NCBI RefSeq assembly: GCF_009870125.1
Contig: NC_046683.1
Span: 61,395,869 to 61,459,868, forward strand
Direction of reading: 5' to 3'
DNA: 64,000 nt
Source of the DNA: Drosophila pseudoobscura
Taxonomy: Eukaryota > Arthropoda > Insecta > Diptera > Drosophilidae
Part shown: piece after piece, positions 36,901 to 48,503 of the stretch
Numbering within the stretch: the first letter of the stretch is position 1
How the letters are laid out: the number at the start of each line of letters is the position of its first letter
Program-made: the position numbers and the translations under genes
The notes under the pieces: generated by a model
Seen by the model: the letters and a program-made list of their open reading frames with translations, nothing else
What the model was told of the DNA's origin: nothing
The model's database searches: none

Positions 36901-39900
36901 TTCCAGAGCTCTAGCTGCAGCTGAGAGTTGCAACTTAACAGAATAAACACAGATACGGATACGGATACAGATACAGATACATCTCCAGTGGCAGGAGAGG
37001 CACAGGGAGAGGGGGAGGGAGAGAGGCAATAATTCAAGTGTTAAAAAGAACAAACACAGAACGAATTTATGCAAATCTCAGACAAGAGCAGGAATGTTTT
37101 ATTTTGGGATAACAAATCACCCCCCGCACCCGCACCCGTCCGACGGCCCTCTAATAGAAAAGCAAACAACAACGAGGGTAGCACCCTGGAGGCTGGAGGG
37201 TGGTTACAGCACCTGCTCTGGTTTGTCCTTGGCTTAACACTGATTAACAGGCATAAATCAATAAGCGCCGAGGCCGAGGCCGAGTCCTCGCCGAAAACAC
37301 TCTTCAACACGTAATGCATTAAAAACTCGTGATGTGACGGTTCCCCGCCAGAGAGTGCACAGCCAAGTGGTTGACCACTTCTGTTTTGGGGCCCGATGCC
37401 CGATGCCCATCCCCATTGCCATCGTTATCCCCTGCGGCGGGGCCAGCTGTTGACCAAACTGCAGACTTAGACAAAGTGCAACTCATGCGGTTGTATGCCA
37501 CATCCCCTTCCATTCCATTCCGTCTGACTTGCAACATTACCAGCATTACGCTGCACGGCAGGACGAGGACGAGGAGGATGATGATGATGATGGAGCTGAT
37601 ATGGCAACATATGCTGCAACGGCTAGCCCCCAAATTGAGGTGCTAATTTCCGTTGATAAGCCCTAATTTATTGGCTCTGATTTGGGCCTGGCTGGGACAG
37701 GACAACGCACAGGCGGGTGATTAACCAATGGCCAAGGGCCACTGCCCACGGATTAAGCAACTGTCGAAGGAGGGATTTTCCAGTTTAATTGATGCGATTG
37801 ATTAGCCTAGATTGTCCAATGCCTGGAGATGATTCAACCCAAGCAAAAGAGTCTAAAGATTGCTGTCGGTTGGTTATTCCAATCTTTAAACCCCATTTAC
37901 TGTCCGTAATATCCCTAAATTAGATCATCCATAAATAAACCAACAACTTCCAACTCCACTCGAACATTTTTGATATCATTTTCTCACACTTTATGCCAAA
38001 AAAAAAGCAGAAAAAAAACTTTCCTTGCCAGACAAATTTGTATGTAAATTTTTGCCCAGAAAACATATCCAGGGAGGGGTTACTGCAAATAGAAATGAGG
38101 ATAGGAGGGTGGTATGGGTGGTATGGGTTGGATGGGTGGCTGGGTTAATACTTGTCACACATGTCGTCGCTTATGTTATACTCGTATCTTGTCTGTCTGT
38201 CCCAAGCCGCCGCTTAACACTCGTCAGCCTCAATTTGTTATGAGCGCTTTACGTTTCCGTCGGTTATCGGGAGTTGGAAAACTCCCCCCAGCCACCCAGC
38301 CCTGCCCCCCTCCCCGGTTTACCCATATCATTTGCAAAAGTCTTTATGCGTGTGTGGGTGGGTTTTTCTCGTTATTTTACACCCCATTGGAACGTACAGC
38401 CCCCCACCCCCTCCCCCCATGCCTGGCACACATCGAGTGCCAGAGTGACACAGTTTATGCGACGAGACTCGATATCGTAATTCGAAAATCTCTCAATTTA
38501 ACATTTATTTGTCGTAAATTAAACATTTCTCCTTCATTTCTCCTTCCCCTGCATAATTTCTATCCATGCAAATACCCCAAGAACACGCCACACTCAAGGG
38601 TGTCCTGATTCTGTGGAATTCGATTAGGTTTTGCAATGATTTCTTGCACTTTTCCATACGCCCCGCTCCATATGTTGCCTGGCAGCATCCGGGCTCTCTC
38701 TCTCTCTCTCTGGGAAGGAAGGTGATGCCGTAATTGGCTAATTTTAGCGCCAAGTCATGTAGCCACCATAATTTGTTGTGCGGTTCCATGGCCTAGACTC
38801 AAGTAATGCGCATATTTAACGCTTAAATTTAACGCTCACTTAGCCCGTCAAAACTCCCGCTTGGTGGGGCACTTGGGGTACGTGTCGGAACACAGCAATT
38901 AGGGGAGCCGCCGCGAAAATGCGGATCTTGATTTTGTTCGAGCTTAGATTCCTTATTTGTGGCTACAAAAGGTCTGTTGATAGAATGGATAAGCTAAATA
39001 TTTTACATAGATTTTAATAGTTGTTTCACTCACAGAACTATAGTTAAACTAAATATTCTGTTTTTAAATAAAATTCACATTCAAATGTGTTCAGGCGGAG
39101 TTTTAATACGCTCCATACATAATCTACCTATCTATAACACTTTTAAATAAATATAATGTATTGAAATTGTAGGAAATATATTTACATGCTGGCCTGTACA
39201 TAGCTTTTCGAATAAATCAAAAACTGGAGTATCTTTTAGGCTTTTTTTAGTTGAACAATTTTATTCTTTTTGTAATAGTCGATTGGGAGCCGACCTTATT
39301 GCGAATTTCTCCTCCAACTCATGATTTTTAGGCCTTCCAGCATTAAGCCCCCCATATAACCCAAAGTCCAATGAATTTACATTAAAATTCAGATGGATAG
39401 AGCGGAAAGGAGATGCTTTTGAACCATAAAACCAAAACCCTAAAAGATATCGTATTTTTTTACCTCTATTTTGCTTTCTGATTAGCTAGAATATTGACCA
39501 TGTTTTTTTTTCAAAACTTGTCATTTTGTGATAATTTTCCGATCTGTAATTTCTATTTTGTGTCAAGATCAAAAATCTTCTTTCCTGTGTCATTTTTTGT
39601 TGCCACTCAATGGGGACTGTGGATACGTTTTTTTTTGTAAACTTTCATCCTAAGCTAATTTTAAATTACATTTTTAAGGTTCGTACGGCTCAAATTTGGT
39701 TTCTGTTCCTTCCCCAAATCAGCATAATTTCCTTATATCCTCTATGACGAGAATTTTGCATTTTTGCCCTGCTCTGTGGGATATTTCCACACGTCCCGTT
39801 GCCTTGAATAGAGCACCATTCTATTATAAGCTTCTAAATTTTCGGTTGAAAGAAATATTACGACTATTTTTATTCTTATTCTGAACAAAGGCTTGTTTTG

Positions 39901-42900
39901 CTCCCACCGCTTAGAAATTTCCAATAGCAACTTTTTGGAGTTATAACTAAATATTTTAAATAATTTCACAGTAAATGTAAGTTTGAGAATTCATAGCGAC
40001 GGCTACTACGGGCCAGCCCGTATATTAAAATCAATTATGTAAATAAATAAATAAAAGTATTTCATTTAAATATAAAATTTAAATTTGTAGAAAATACATT
40101 TATTTTAAATATGAAATATATTTAAACCAATTTTTTTCCATAAATAAAAGTATTTAATTTAAATATAAAACACTTTGAAGTAAATACAAGAAATATTAAA
40201 TTTGTAGAAAATATATTTATTTTAAAAGTTTATTATTTTTTTTTTACACTTTCCCGGGAAATCTTGTGGGAAATGAATTTTAGCGTGAATATTCCCCTAT
40301 TTAGAGTAGATCTAGCAAATGTAGTGCTTAAATTAGGGGGAACAGGTCGCATGCGTTGGCCTTAACGATTCCGTTTCAGTGTTACTCCAAAAGTGTTTCG
40401 GAGCAAACCCCATCATACTGATACTCTCCAGTTTTTCCCCTTTCAGTTACCTGACGCCAAAGATCTACACAACATGTCACTAGTCGGCAACTACTTCCAT
40501 CCGCACCTGCTGCAGACCCTCAACCATGGAATGCTGGTGGCCAACGGGGCCGCCGCGGCCGCGGCAGCCGCCGGCGGGGGTCCCGCGAGCTACTTCGCCA
40601 GCGACAGATCGCCGCTGGGCAAGCCGTCGGTGCTGTCGAACTTCTCGCTGCCGTCGGCCTTCTCGCCCCCCAAATACATTGGCATATCGTTGGATCAGGT
40701 GAGTGGGGTCGGAGACGGGGGGTGGTGGCACAGCAGATCCGATGAGCTGATAATCGTTGAAAGATTGACACTTGTCATAATGGGATTTCGATTTCTCTCG
40801 CTCTCTCCAGCAGAATCTGTTCAATGGCAGCGAATCATTTCGCACGGATTCGGCCAGTCCCACATGCACATCCCATGAATCCATGGAGGGATCACAGGAT
40901 TACGATGCCGTTGAAAAGGGTGAAAGTCCGCGCAGTAATAATTCTCAGGATCCCAGGGATTTGAGACGTAAGTAGGGTTGGCTGCTGCCTATCTCCACTT
41001 TCATTTCCATTTCCATTCCGATTGCGATTCCCTTATTTATTTAGCAAATTTACATCTGAGCCAAACAAAAATTTGCATGGCAAAAAATTTCTCAAAATTG
41101 GGCGTAGAAAGTTGTGTTGCCTTTTTCCTTTTTTTCCCAATTTTCCTGATAAAAATCTCACTGGGCGTACGCGTACTCGTACTCGTACTCGTATTTGTTT
41201 CAATTTTACTTTTCCTGAGCAATTTTAACGCTTCAGTGGGTTAACTTTGACTGGCAGGCGTAAGGCCATACCCCAGTCCCCAGACAGGACGCAGAACCCA
41301 CTCCCAGAACGCACTCCACTTCACTCTACTTTCTTTTTTATTAGTTTTTTACGTCCCCCAGACATTCTAAATCAATTTCGCATATTTACCATTTACCTGG
41401 GGGATGCTTTCCTGCTTTAAAGTCGGGCTTCGGACTCTTCCCGAATATGGGCTAAGCAAATCTGGCTCAAATGCGTTGCTAATTGGTCCTGGGGCTCGGC
41501 AAAGCTGTTCGAGTTAAGCGCCTTATGATACAAATTAAGCGGCAGCATATGAAAATGATAAATACGGAAATACGGAATGGAAATTAACCAAACACATCTA
41601 AGGGATGGGGATAGATGAGCGCCTGGCACAGGGGCGCAGCTGAAAAAGGGGCATACGACTAGAGGTGAAGGGCTTTGGGATAATGCCGAGTGAATCGGAG
41701 AATATACTCGAAGACATTTCAGCTTGCGAGTGCGAAAACTTAACGAATTACGAGGCATGAACTGACTTCGAGATGGCTCTCAGTGTATGATCTTCTGCTG
41801 GCCGTTATTCTTGTCATTTGCCTATTCTATAGCGGAACTCGCTGATCATTGAAAGACTCGCTCATAAGTGCTAGATAACGAGAGACGTCGCACAGACTCC
41901 ATGGTGAAGGACCTGCAATCGTGTCACAGGTACTATTTGGCCTACGAAGAAGGCTTCGCCAGACTTGTGGGTCGACCTGCAATACAGGAACAAAGCGATT
42001 ATACATAGATTACACTGGAATCCCTGACAAATATTAACCGATAGCCGACATATGTGTTTCCCAAATTCTAGAAGCCATTTCCCCATATCCACAGGCCCCT
42101 TTTGGGCGGCAACACCCCTGTCCAACACACACATACGACACAGACAACTGTTTATTTTGGCCATTATTTGCCTTTCAACTTAAGCCGGAAAACCAGTTTT
42201 TCCGGCCTCAGCCCACACCAGAGAAGAGCACAGCAGAGCACCGTAACCAGAACAGAAAGCCGCTCTACATGTGGATTGTCGGTGTTGTTTAACTTTTGGC
42301 TTAGACCTGAATGGGCTTAGCCCATAAATTAATTTGGATAAATAATACACTTTTAATTAGCTGAAACTGATATGAAGGCATCTCCGAGCATCTATCAATG
42401 GGTGAAAACTAACTAAAGGTAAACAGCCGGCAGTCGAGCCCTGGCCCTGAGTTCCGTTCCGTGCACCTCGTCCTGTGCCTCCTGTGCTCCGTTCCTGTGG
42501 GGGGGATGCGACATGCGGCAAAAGTCAAAAGGGCATTCGACAGAGAAAAGGGTTAGCAGGGGCAGGGGGCAGGGTGTGCGTGTGGCCAAAGTGTTTTAAA
42601 TGGCACAACGAGTACGCGACTTGACTGGAGTTGGCCTTATTGAAATGTAACATCAACCCCCCCAGGACACAGGCACACAGGGGGACACAAGGACACCAGG
42701 ACACAAGCCACTTGACTACAAAGTCAAACCGCATCCTTTTGGCAGGAGCCAGGGCTCGGGCTCGTGCTCCTGCTCGTGCTCGGCACACGAAGACGACGGA
42801 CGTTACCTCCTCTCCGTTTCCAGGGCTAATTACTTATCCTCGACATTGTTGCAACTCTTCTAGAGGCAATTACAAGGAAGCCACCACCATCCTGCCATCC

Positions 42901-45900
42901 CGCCATCCCGCCATCCTGCCATCCCGCCATCCTTTTTCGATACCATAATGTTTGCTCATTTATTGCGGGACTCCACTCGTAGAACGCGTTGTTGTTTTTT
43001 TTTCCTCGCTCAAAGGATGCGCAAGTGTTGCAAATCGCTTTGATTGCATTGTTTGCTATTGTTATGACGAGAATTATTATTATTACAAGTATATCCCTGG
43101 GACTCTTGTTGTTTTTGTTGCCCCGATGATGTATTATATTGAATGCACACTTGGAATTTTCATATTAATTTCGGTAATATTAATGGGCATCCCCAGCCAC
43201 CCGCCACCCGAAAAAGCACCAAAAACCAGAGGAACGAAACTCATATTTCATATAACGATATATGGGAACGCCCCCTTTTTGGTCGTCGCCGAGCACGTGA
43301 CACTGCGAGGGGGTTGTAAGGGGGGGCGGGGTTGGTCATTGATAACTAATATTATAATAACTTGCCGGAGAAGTCAGTCCAGTCAGAGTTGAAGCTTTGC
43401 ATACCATATTAGAAGGGGACTCCAGCCTTTGAGCTCGAATTTAATTTAGTTGTGTTTCGGGGTGTTCCGGGCTCTAAATTCGATTCGAAAGAAGGTTCTT
43501 CAAACTTCTAGCTATCCTCCGTTTCGTCTTTGAAAATAGTTGTACGATTCCAGGGCGAAACTGAAAGCCGAAACACCTCCACAATCCACAAGCCACATCT
43601 AAGCTAATTTGAACCAGAGTCACGACTCGGATGGATCTCTCGCTCTCCTTCTCTATATCCATGGACCATTTCCATCCGCCATTGACCGCTGAATGTTTCT
43701 GTTTGGTGGCGGTTAACCGACATATTTTAGAGGAATATAAATATAAAATACAGCAATTGTAGTGGGCCTGGTCCTGACCTCTGCTCTCCACCATATTGCG
43801 ATATATTTTATTGTAATATTATTTTAATTGCCAACCGAACAGTCACGTGCAGAAGGAGAGCGGGATTTTGTTTGGTGGGGGGTGGAGGTGGGGCTGGGGT
43901 TTTTGGGCCAGCAAACAGTTTGTATTTATTGTGGTTGACGGTGGTTTTTCTTTTTGTGCCGTGTGGCTCCCGAAATACGTGGGGACGTGTGTCTGACATG
44001 AGGAATCTGCGGCCGAGAGTTGTGTGTGTTTGCTTGTCCTGTTTCTGGCGCTGATTCCCTCCACAAAATTACGAGCTCCAATTAATTTTTGTTCCTCTGT
44101 TAAAAATGTGCAGAACAGCACAGAGCGGGGCGGGGGCAGGGCGGGGGCAGGGGCAGGAGGCAATTAGAAAATGCCTGAGAAATTTATGGGACAGGCAGGA
44201 CTCCCACCCACCCATGCGGCAGCAGAATGGAAATCAATGTGGGACTCGGATTGGAAGGGGGGTTGGAATTTTTCCAATTTTTTATTGCCTTGCAGTTGAT
44301 TGATGATTGCGGGCATGTCTAAAATTTAGTGTCCGATTCGTTCACAGATCTGCATAATGTGGGGAAGGGAGGCGGACACCCGGCAATGGCCACCTCCTCG
44401 GCCTCGGCCTCGGCATCAGCATCGGCATCCAGCTCATCCTCGTCCTCATCCTGCTCGACCAGCAATTCGGCCATCAGCACGCCCACCAGCAGTGTGGCCG
44501 TCTCGATGGCCACACATCTGGCCGCCTCGCCCCATCTGCATCACACGCACTCGCTTACGCACTCGCATCCGCACCAGCACCAGCACCAGCATCAGCACTC
44601 GCATCCCCATCACGGCCACCATGTGGGGGCGCCGCCGGGATCGGTGGCAACGACACACCACCACATGGCCCATCCGCATCCGTTGTCCCACCACCATGCG
44701 GCTCATCATGCGGCGCTGGCCAGCCTGAGCATGGCCGGTCTGCGGGCGGTGCCGGGCGGCCTGAGTCTGGTCAGCGGACTGCAGGCGGCGGCGGCCGGGG
44801 GGGCCATACCCGACATGTGTCCGGTGTGCGGCCTCAAGCTGAGCCCGGAGGAGTGGCACACGCACTTCCTCACGGAGCTGGACCGGCTCTACAAGCTGAG
44901 TGCGGGCTTCGAGCGGGCCAATCTGCAGGCGACCTATATGTTTGCCCCTCCCTGTCCGGCCCAAGAGAACGCCATACGCACCAGTCACAACCGCTGGGAG
45001 GTAGGTGCCTTCTCCTTAAACGAGTCCTTACACGCTTCCAGAACTAAGAGCTCTCCTTTGGTCCTTTGTGTGTGCAGACATTCCAGCGGATACGTAACAA
45101 TCGCCAGAACCGCCTGAGACTCAAAGTGCGCAAGCGCAAGTACGGCGAGATGTACATGATGGAGAGTCTCTACTGTAGCAGCTGTCCGATCTGCAAGCGA
45201 AAGTATGCCCTGGAAACGGGCAAGATGCCCGAGGACGATGCCAAGTCGCAGGAGGAGATCGAAACGGTGGATGTGGAGAGCTGCACCGATGACGTGCCCG
45301 ACTCGGGCTCGGAGCTGGCTGGCCCCGGGTCGGCCCTGGCCTCGGCCGGCGTCCCCACCAGCATGCACAACAGCAATGCCCAGCCGGGCAAGCTGGACGG
45401 GATTCTGTACCGCACCGCCTGCGTCATGAACCAGAAGGACGTGCACGCCGACGAGCAGGATGTGAGCACCAATGTGACAACAGCCAGCAGCAGCAGCAGC
45501 AGTTGGCCGACGGGCGAGCCGCCTCAGGCACATATCAGTGGTGGGTCTCCCAGCTACCAGCTCCAAGGGCTATGCTAATAATTACACCTCTGCCTCTGCC
45601 TCTGCCTCTACCTTTACCTCTACCTCCATTCCGTTTGTGGGTCTTTCAGTGAAAAACGTCAGCGAGCTGTCATCCACCACACATCACCACTACTACAATG
45701 CCGACTCCTGCGGCGTGGGCGTCAATGACAACAACAGCAGCAGCGGCGGTGGCGGTGGCGGTGGCGGCAGCAACAACAACAACAACAAGGAGCTAATGAT
45801 GGACACGGCATCGTGCCAGAACGACAGCGATGAGGATGTGATTGTGGATGATGATGACAACAACACCGCCATGAAGATGACGAACGCGAAAATGAATTAC

Positions 45901-46659
45901 AACAAAATGCAGCAGCAGCGACGGCAGGAGGAGCAGAATGTGGGGAGCAGCAGGTGAGCAGCATATCGATAATTATCGATGACACGGGCGTGTCTAAAAC
46001 CTCTACTCCCGTGCAGATCTCTGGAGAACATCTCGCCCATCGAAGAGCGTCCCCGGTCGGAGCCGCAGGTTACCAGCACCGATCCCGGACCCATGGATAT
46101 TTCCCACAACAACAACAACAACAACAGCAGCAATAGCAACAACAACAACAACAATCCAAACTCAAAATATGTGGAGAGCATGGAGAACAGCCTGTCGCAG
46201 CTGTCATCGATGGGAGTGCCGGGATTAACGCAATTGGACACAAAGGTGGGAATTAGTTCGGATTTAAAACCGGACGATGAAAACAAATGTTTCATTTGTA
46301 AGGTAATTTCTCAGTTTGCTTCAGTTTCACTTTTTAGTCCCCAGTCCAGCACGATACGATAGATAGATAGATATCCCTTGCCATCTTTTGTGGTCTTTAA
46401 CTGTCTTTCTACTCCACTCCACTCCACTCTACTCCCCCCACGATGATGCACACACACACACATCTACTCTAAGCACATAGCCAGCGATTATTTCTATATC
46501 TTGCCACCCTTTTTCTCTCCTATATCTTTCAAGACAGGCATAAAGGATCTCAATACGGATGCGTTCCTGCGCGGTCGCAACTTCTATTTTCATCAAAGCT
46601 GTGCCAATGTCATGAGCAGCTATCGCTTGAACAAGGAGCTGCTCAGCCAGGCCCAGAAC

Positions 46660-46691
<32 letters not shown>

Positions 46692-46833
46692 ACAACAGCA
46701 ACAGCAACAACAGCAGCAACAGAGAAGTGCTGCTGGCTCTGGGGGACATGGAGGAGAGGCGGCGGCAGCAACGCCCCGCAGTTTGTCCCCGGCCCAGTCG
46801 CCGCAGCAGAGCGTGGGCCAGGCCATGGAGTAG
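33957..46833 (+). CDS. tey: Teyrha-meyrha, RNF220-related nuclear protein without a visible RING
   Basis: In fly embryos tey is known for repressing Toll in a ventral muscle to guide motor-axon targeting. Coding exons: 33957-34073, 40447-40698, 40811-40967, 44348-45000, 45078-45540, 45650-45953, 46017-46302 and 46534-46833, totalling 2532 nt and 843 residues, all phases consistent. Exon 1 (HLPSQALVVLSEAA) resembles the start of vertebrate RNF220. Exon 4 has Ser/Ala and His/Gln tracts, then the RNF220-like zinc motif CPVCGLKLSPEEW...LDRLYKL. Exon 5 begins TFQRIRNNRQNRLRLKVRKR, as in RNF220, followed by CSSCPICKRKY. Exons 6-8 carry Gly, Asn and Gln repeats and CFIC...FHQSC, a possible last zinc knuckle. 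Exon 1 assignment rests on phase and this similarity. Exon 4 could instead start at 44330, in frame. The very long first intron fits a developmentally regulated gene. Confidence 0.9.
34074..40446 (+). other. tey: tey intron 1 (6.4 kb)
   Basis: No nested gene supported. It holds two related blocks containing GACAGCGTGAGCGAGAGATC (about 34431-34460 and 34590-34620), CT and GT microsatellites, CAG/CTG runs (36608-36655), and a long AT-rich stretch (about 38930-40260) with an internal tandem duplication at 40045-40232. Confidence 0.6.
40045..40232. repeat. AT-rich tandem duplication, two units of about 80-95 bp
   Basis: Both units start ATAAATAAAAGTATTT and end TTTGTAGAAAATA...TTTATTTTAAA. The second unit carries about 20 extra bases in its middle. 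Non-coding, inside tey intron 1. Confidence 0.7.
40968..44347 (+). other. tey: tey intron 3 (3.4 kb)
   Basis: No nested gene supported. Contains an ACTCGT repeat near 41170-41192, a CGTGCTC repeat near 42755-42785, a CCATCCTG/CCATCCCG minisatellite (about 42888-42932) and a GGGGCAGG run near 44127-44158. Confidence 0.6.
46664..46722 (+). repeat. tey: CAG/CAA repeat coding poly-Gln in tey
   Basis: Mixed CAG and CAA codons encode roughly twenty consecutive Gln in the last tey exon. The CAA interruptions make it less prone to slippage than a pure repeat. Confidence 0.85.
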
Positions 46834-46897
46834 CGGAGGAGGTGTCAAAGGTCGAATTGATAATTGCAATCAAAGCGTGAATTTATTAAAATTAATT

Positions 46898-46907
46898 AAT
46901 AAATAAA
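46898..46907 (+). terminator. tey: Candidate tey poly(A) signals, overlapping AATAAATAAA
   Basis: Two overlapping AATAAA hexamers about 65 bp after the TAG stop. Further AATAAA matches near 47376 and 47425 could give longer 3' UTRs. The 46910-48400 interval has poly-C and poly-T runs and no supported gene. Confidence 0.5.
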
Positions 46908-48404
46908 ATATGTATTGTGCGAGTATTTGTGGTAGCTAATGGGAACGTAGCAACAAAATCGAGCAAATGGGTGTTTAATTGGCCATTCCATCCCATCCTC
47001 CTGTGTTCGGGCCTGCTCTTTCCCTTCCCCCACCCCCCCCCCCCTTTCCCAACCCCCCTTCCCCCTCCTGCTCTGTAAAAATTCGGCATGTAAATTGAAT
47101 ATTTTTTTTTTTTTTTTTATGGAAATTTCTAGTGCAATTTATGTGTTGCCTTTTCAAACTGTCTTATAAATATACCTTACCATAATATATCCGATTCGTG
47201 TATATGTAATATGTATTCGTAGTTTCCCTGAACGTGCTATAATTGTTAAATATTTGATTGAAGAAAAAAAAACACACACACATACATACATACGAGAAAT
47301 GAGAAATAGTTTCAACAGTAAGCAAATAATTAGTTGTAAATTCTTAAGCCCATAAATTATTTATGACAAAAATCAAATAAATACATACAAATATTAACAG
47401 TATCCAGCATCCGCATTGAGTGTAATAAAATACAATAATGGAATGCAAAGTTTGGGTAAGTATGGAGTGTTTTCTAAAGGGGTTGTATTTGAGAGACACT
47501 GTGCAAAGAGCTGATTGTTTCTATTCTTTAAGCAATAAAGAAACGTTCAAAAAAGTCTCTTAAATCTCAAGTGTTTATTCTCGGTTATTCTCCAAATCTG
47601 TCTACCTCCTATATATATGTATTTTCCATTTTCTGTAAGATTTTCCCATACCATATTGATATATTCATACATATATTACCTTTCCAGCCCAAGTAACCTG
47701 TATTTTGTTTTTGCATTCTCGGCACCAAACCTTCAGATTTCTGTTTGCGCGCCCAGGCAGCGGCCCAGGTTGCAAGGGCGTGCCCACAGATGATATAAAA
47801 TTACCAAAGCCCTTCAAGTGATAGCATATAGTTGAAACTTGGGTTCTACTCCACATATATTGGATTATTAATGCATCGAAATCTAGTCTATATATTCTTG
47901 ATTTCCTTGCCACTTTCTGGTTGAATCTCTCCACATTCTTTCCCTCCACTCTCATGTCAGAAGTTTCTCAAATTTCTATGAGACAAAGCGAATATCCAGC
48001 ATGAATGGCAAAAGCTTTTAATTGTAATTTGCTTCTACATGCGAGTTTAACAAAAAGCTGCCCTCCACATGCTTGAGCGCCTCAATCAATCGAGCAGTGG
48101 AAAAGTTTTCTGCTGATTACAATTAGCCGGCACCAGGCACAATACCAACAACCAGCAGACGTCCGAGTACAAGTACGAGTACGAGTTTGCATGGATCATA
48201 TTCCCCAAGTATCAGATGATAATTTCCATATAATACAAAAATAGAATGTAAGCAAGATAGAGCCCAGTGCCAGTGCCAGTGCCAGTGCCAGTCGCAGTCG
48301 CTGAGAGCGGAAGAAGCACTGAGAGAATGTTAGTTCCAGATAGAGCTGTCTTTGCAGGGGGTACGTAACGCTCTCGCCGAGTATGTGCCTCTCCCGATCG
48401 GCGG

Positions 48405-48411
48405 TATAAAA
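48405..48411 (+). promoter_or_regulatory. Oat: TATA box of Oat with downstream initiator
   Basis: TATAAAA at 48405-48411, and a TCAGTT initiator match at 48438-48443, about 35 bp downstream and slightly wider than typical. Initiation near 48440 would give a 5' UTR of about 64 bp before the ATG at 48504. Confidence 0.75.
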
Positions 48412-48503
48412 AGCTGCCGCCTGTGGCCAGCGCACTTTCAGTTGTCGTCTCGCGAGTGGAAGTATCAGACCCCCCCAGTTAGCGATCCATTAGTGCTCTC
48501 ACA

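Noticed and set aside
44446-44988. 180-codon minus-strand frame over tey exon 4
   Set aside because: Shadow of the His/Gln and Ser/Ala coding repeats of tey.
46243-46302. Earlier tey donor AAG/GTGGGA at about 46246
   Set aside because: Also in frame, but it would remove the conserved-looking CFIC pair; the donor at 46303 keeps it. A minor isoform is not excluded.
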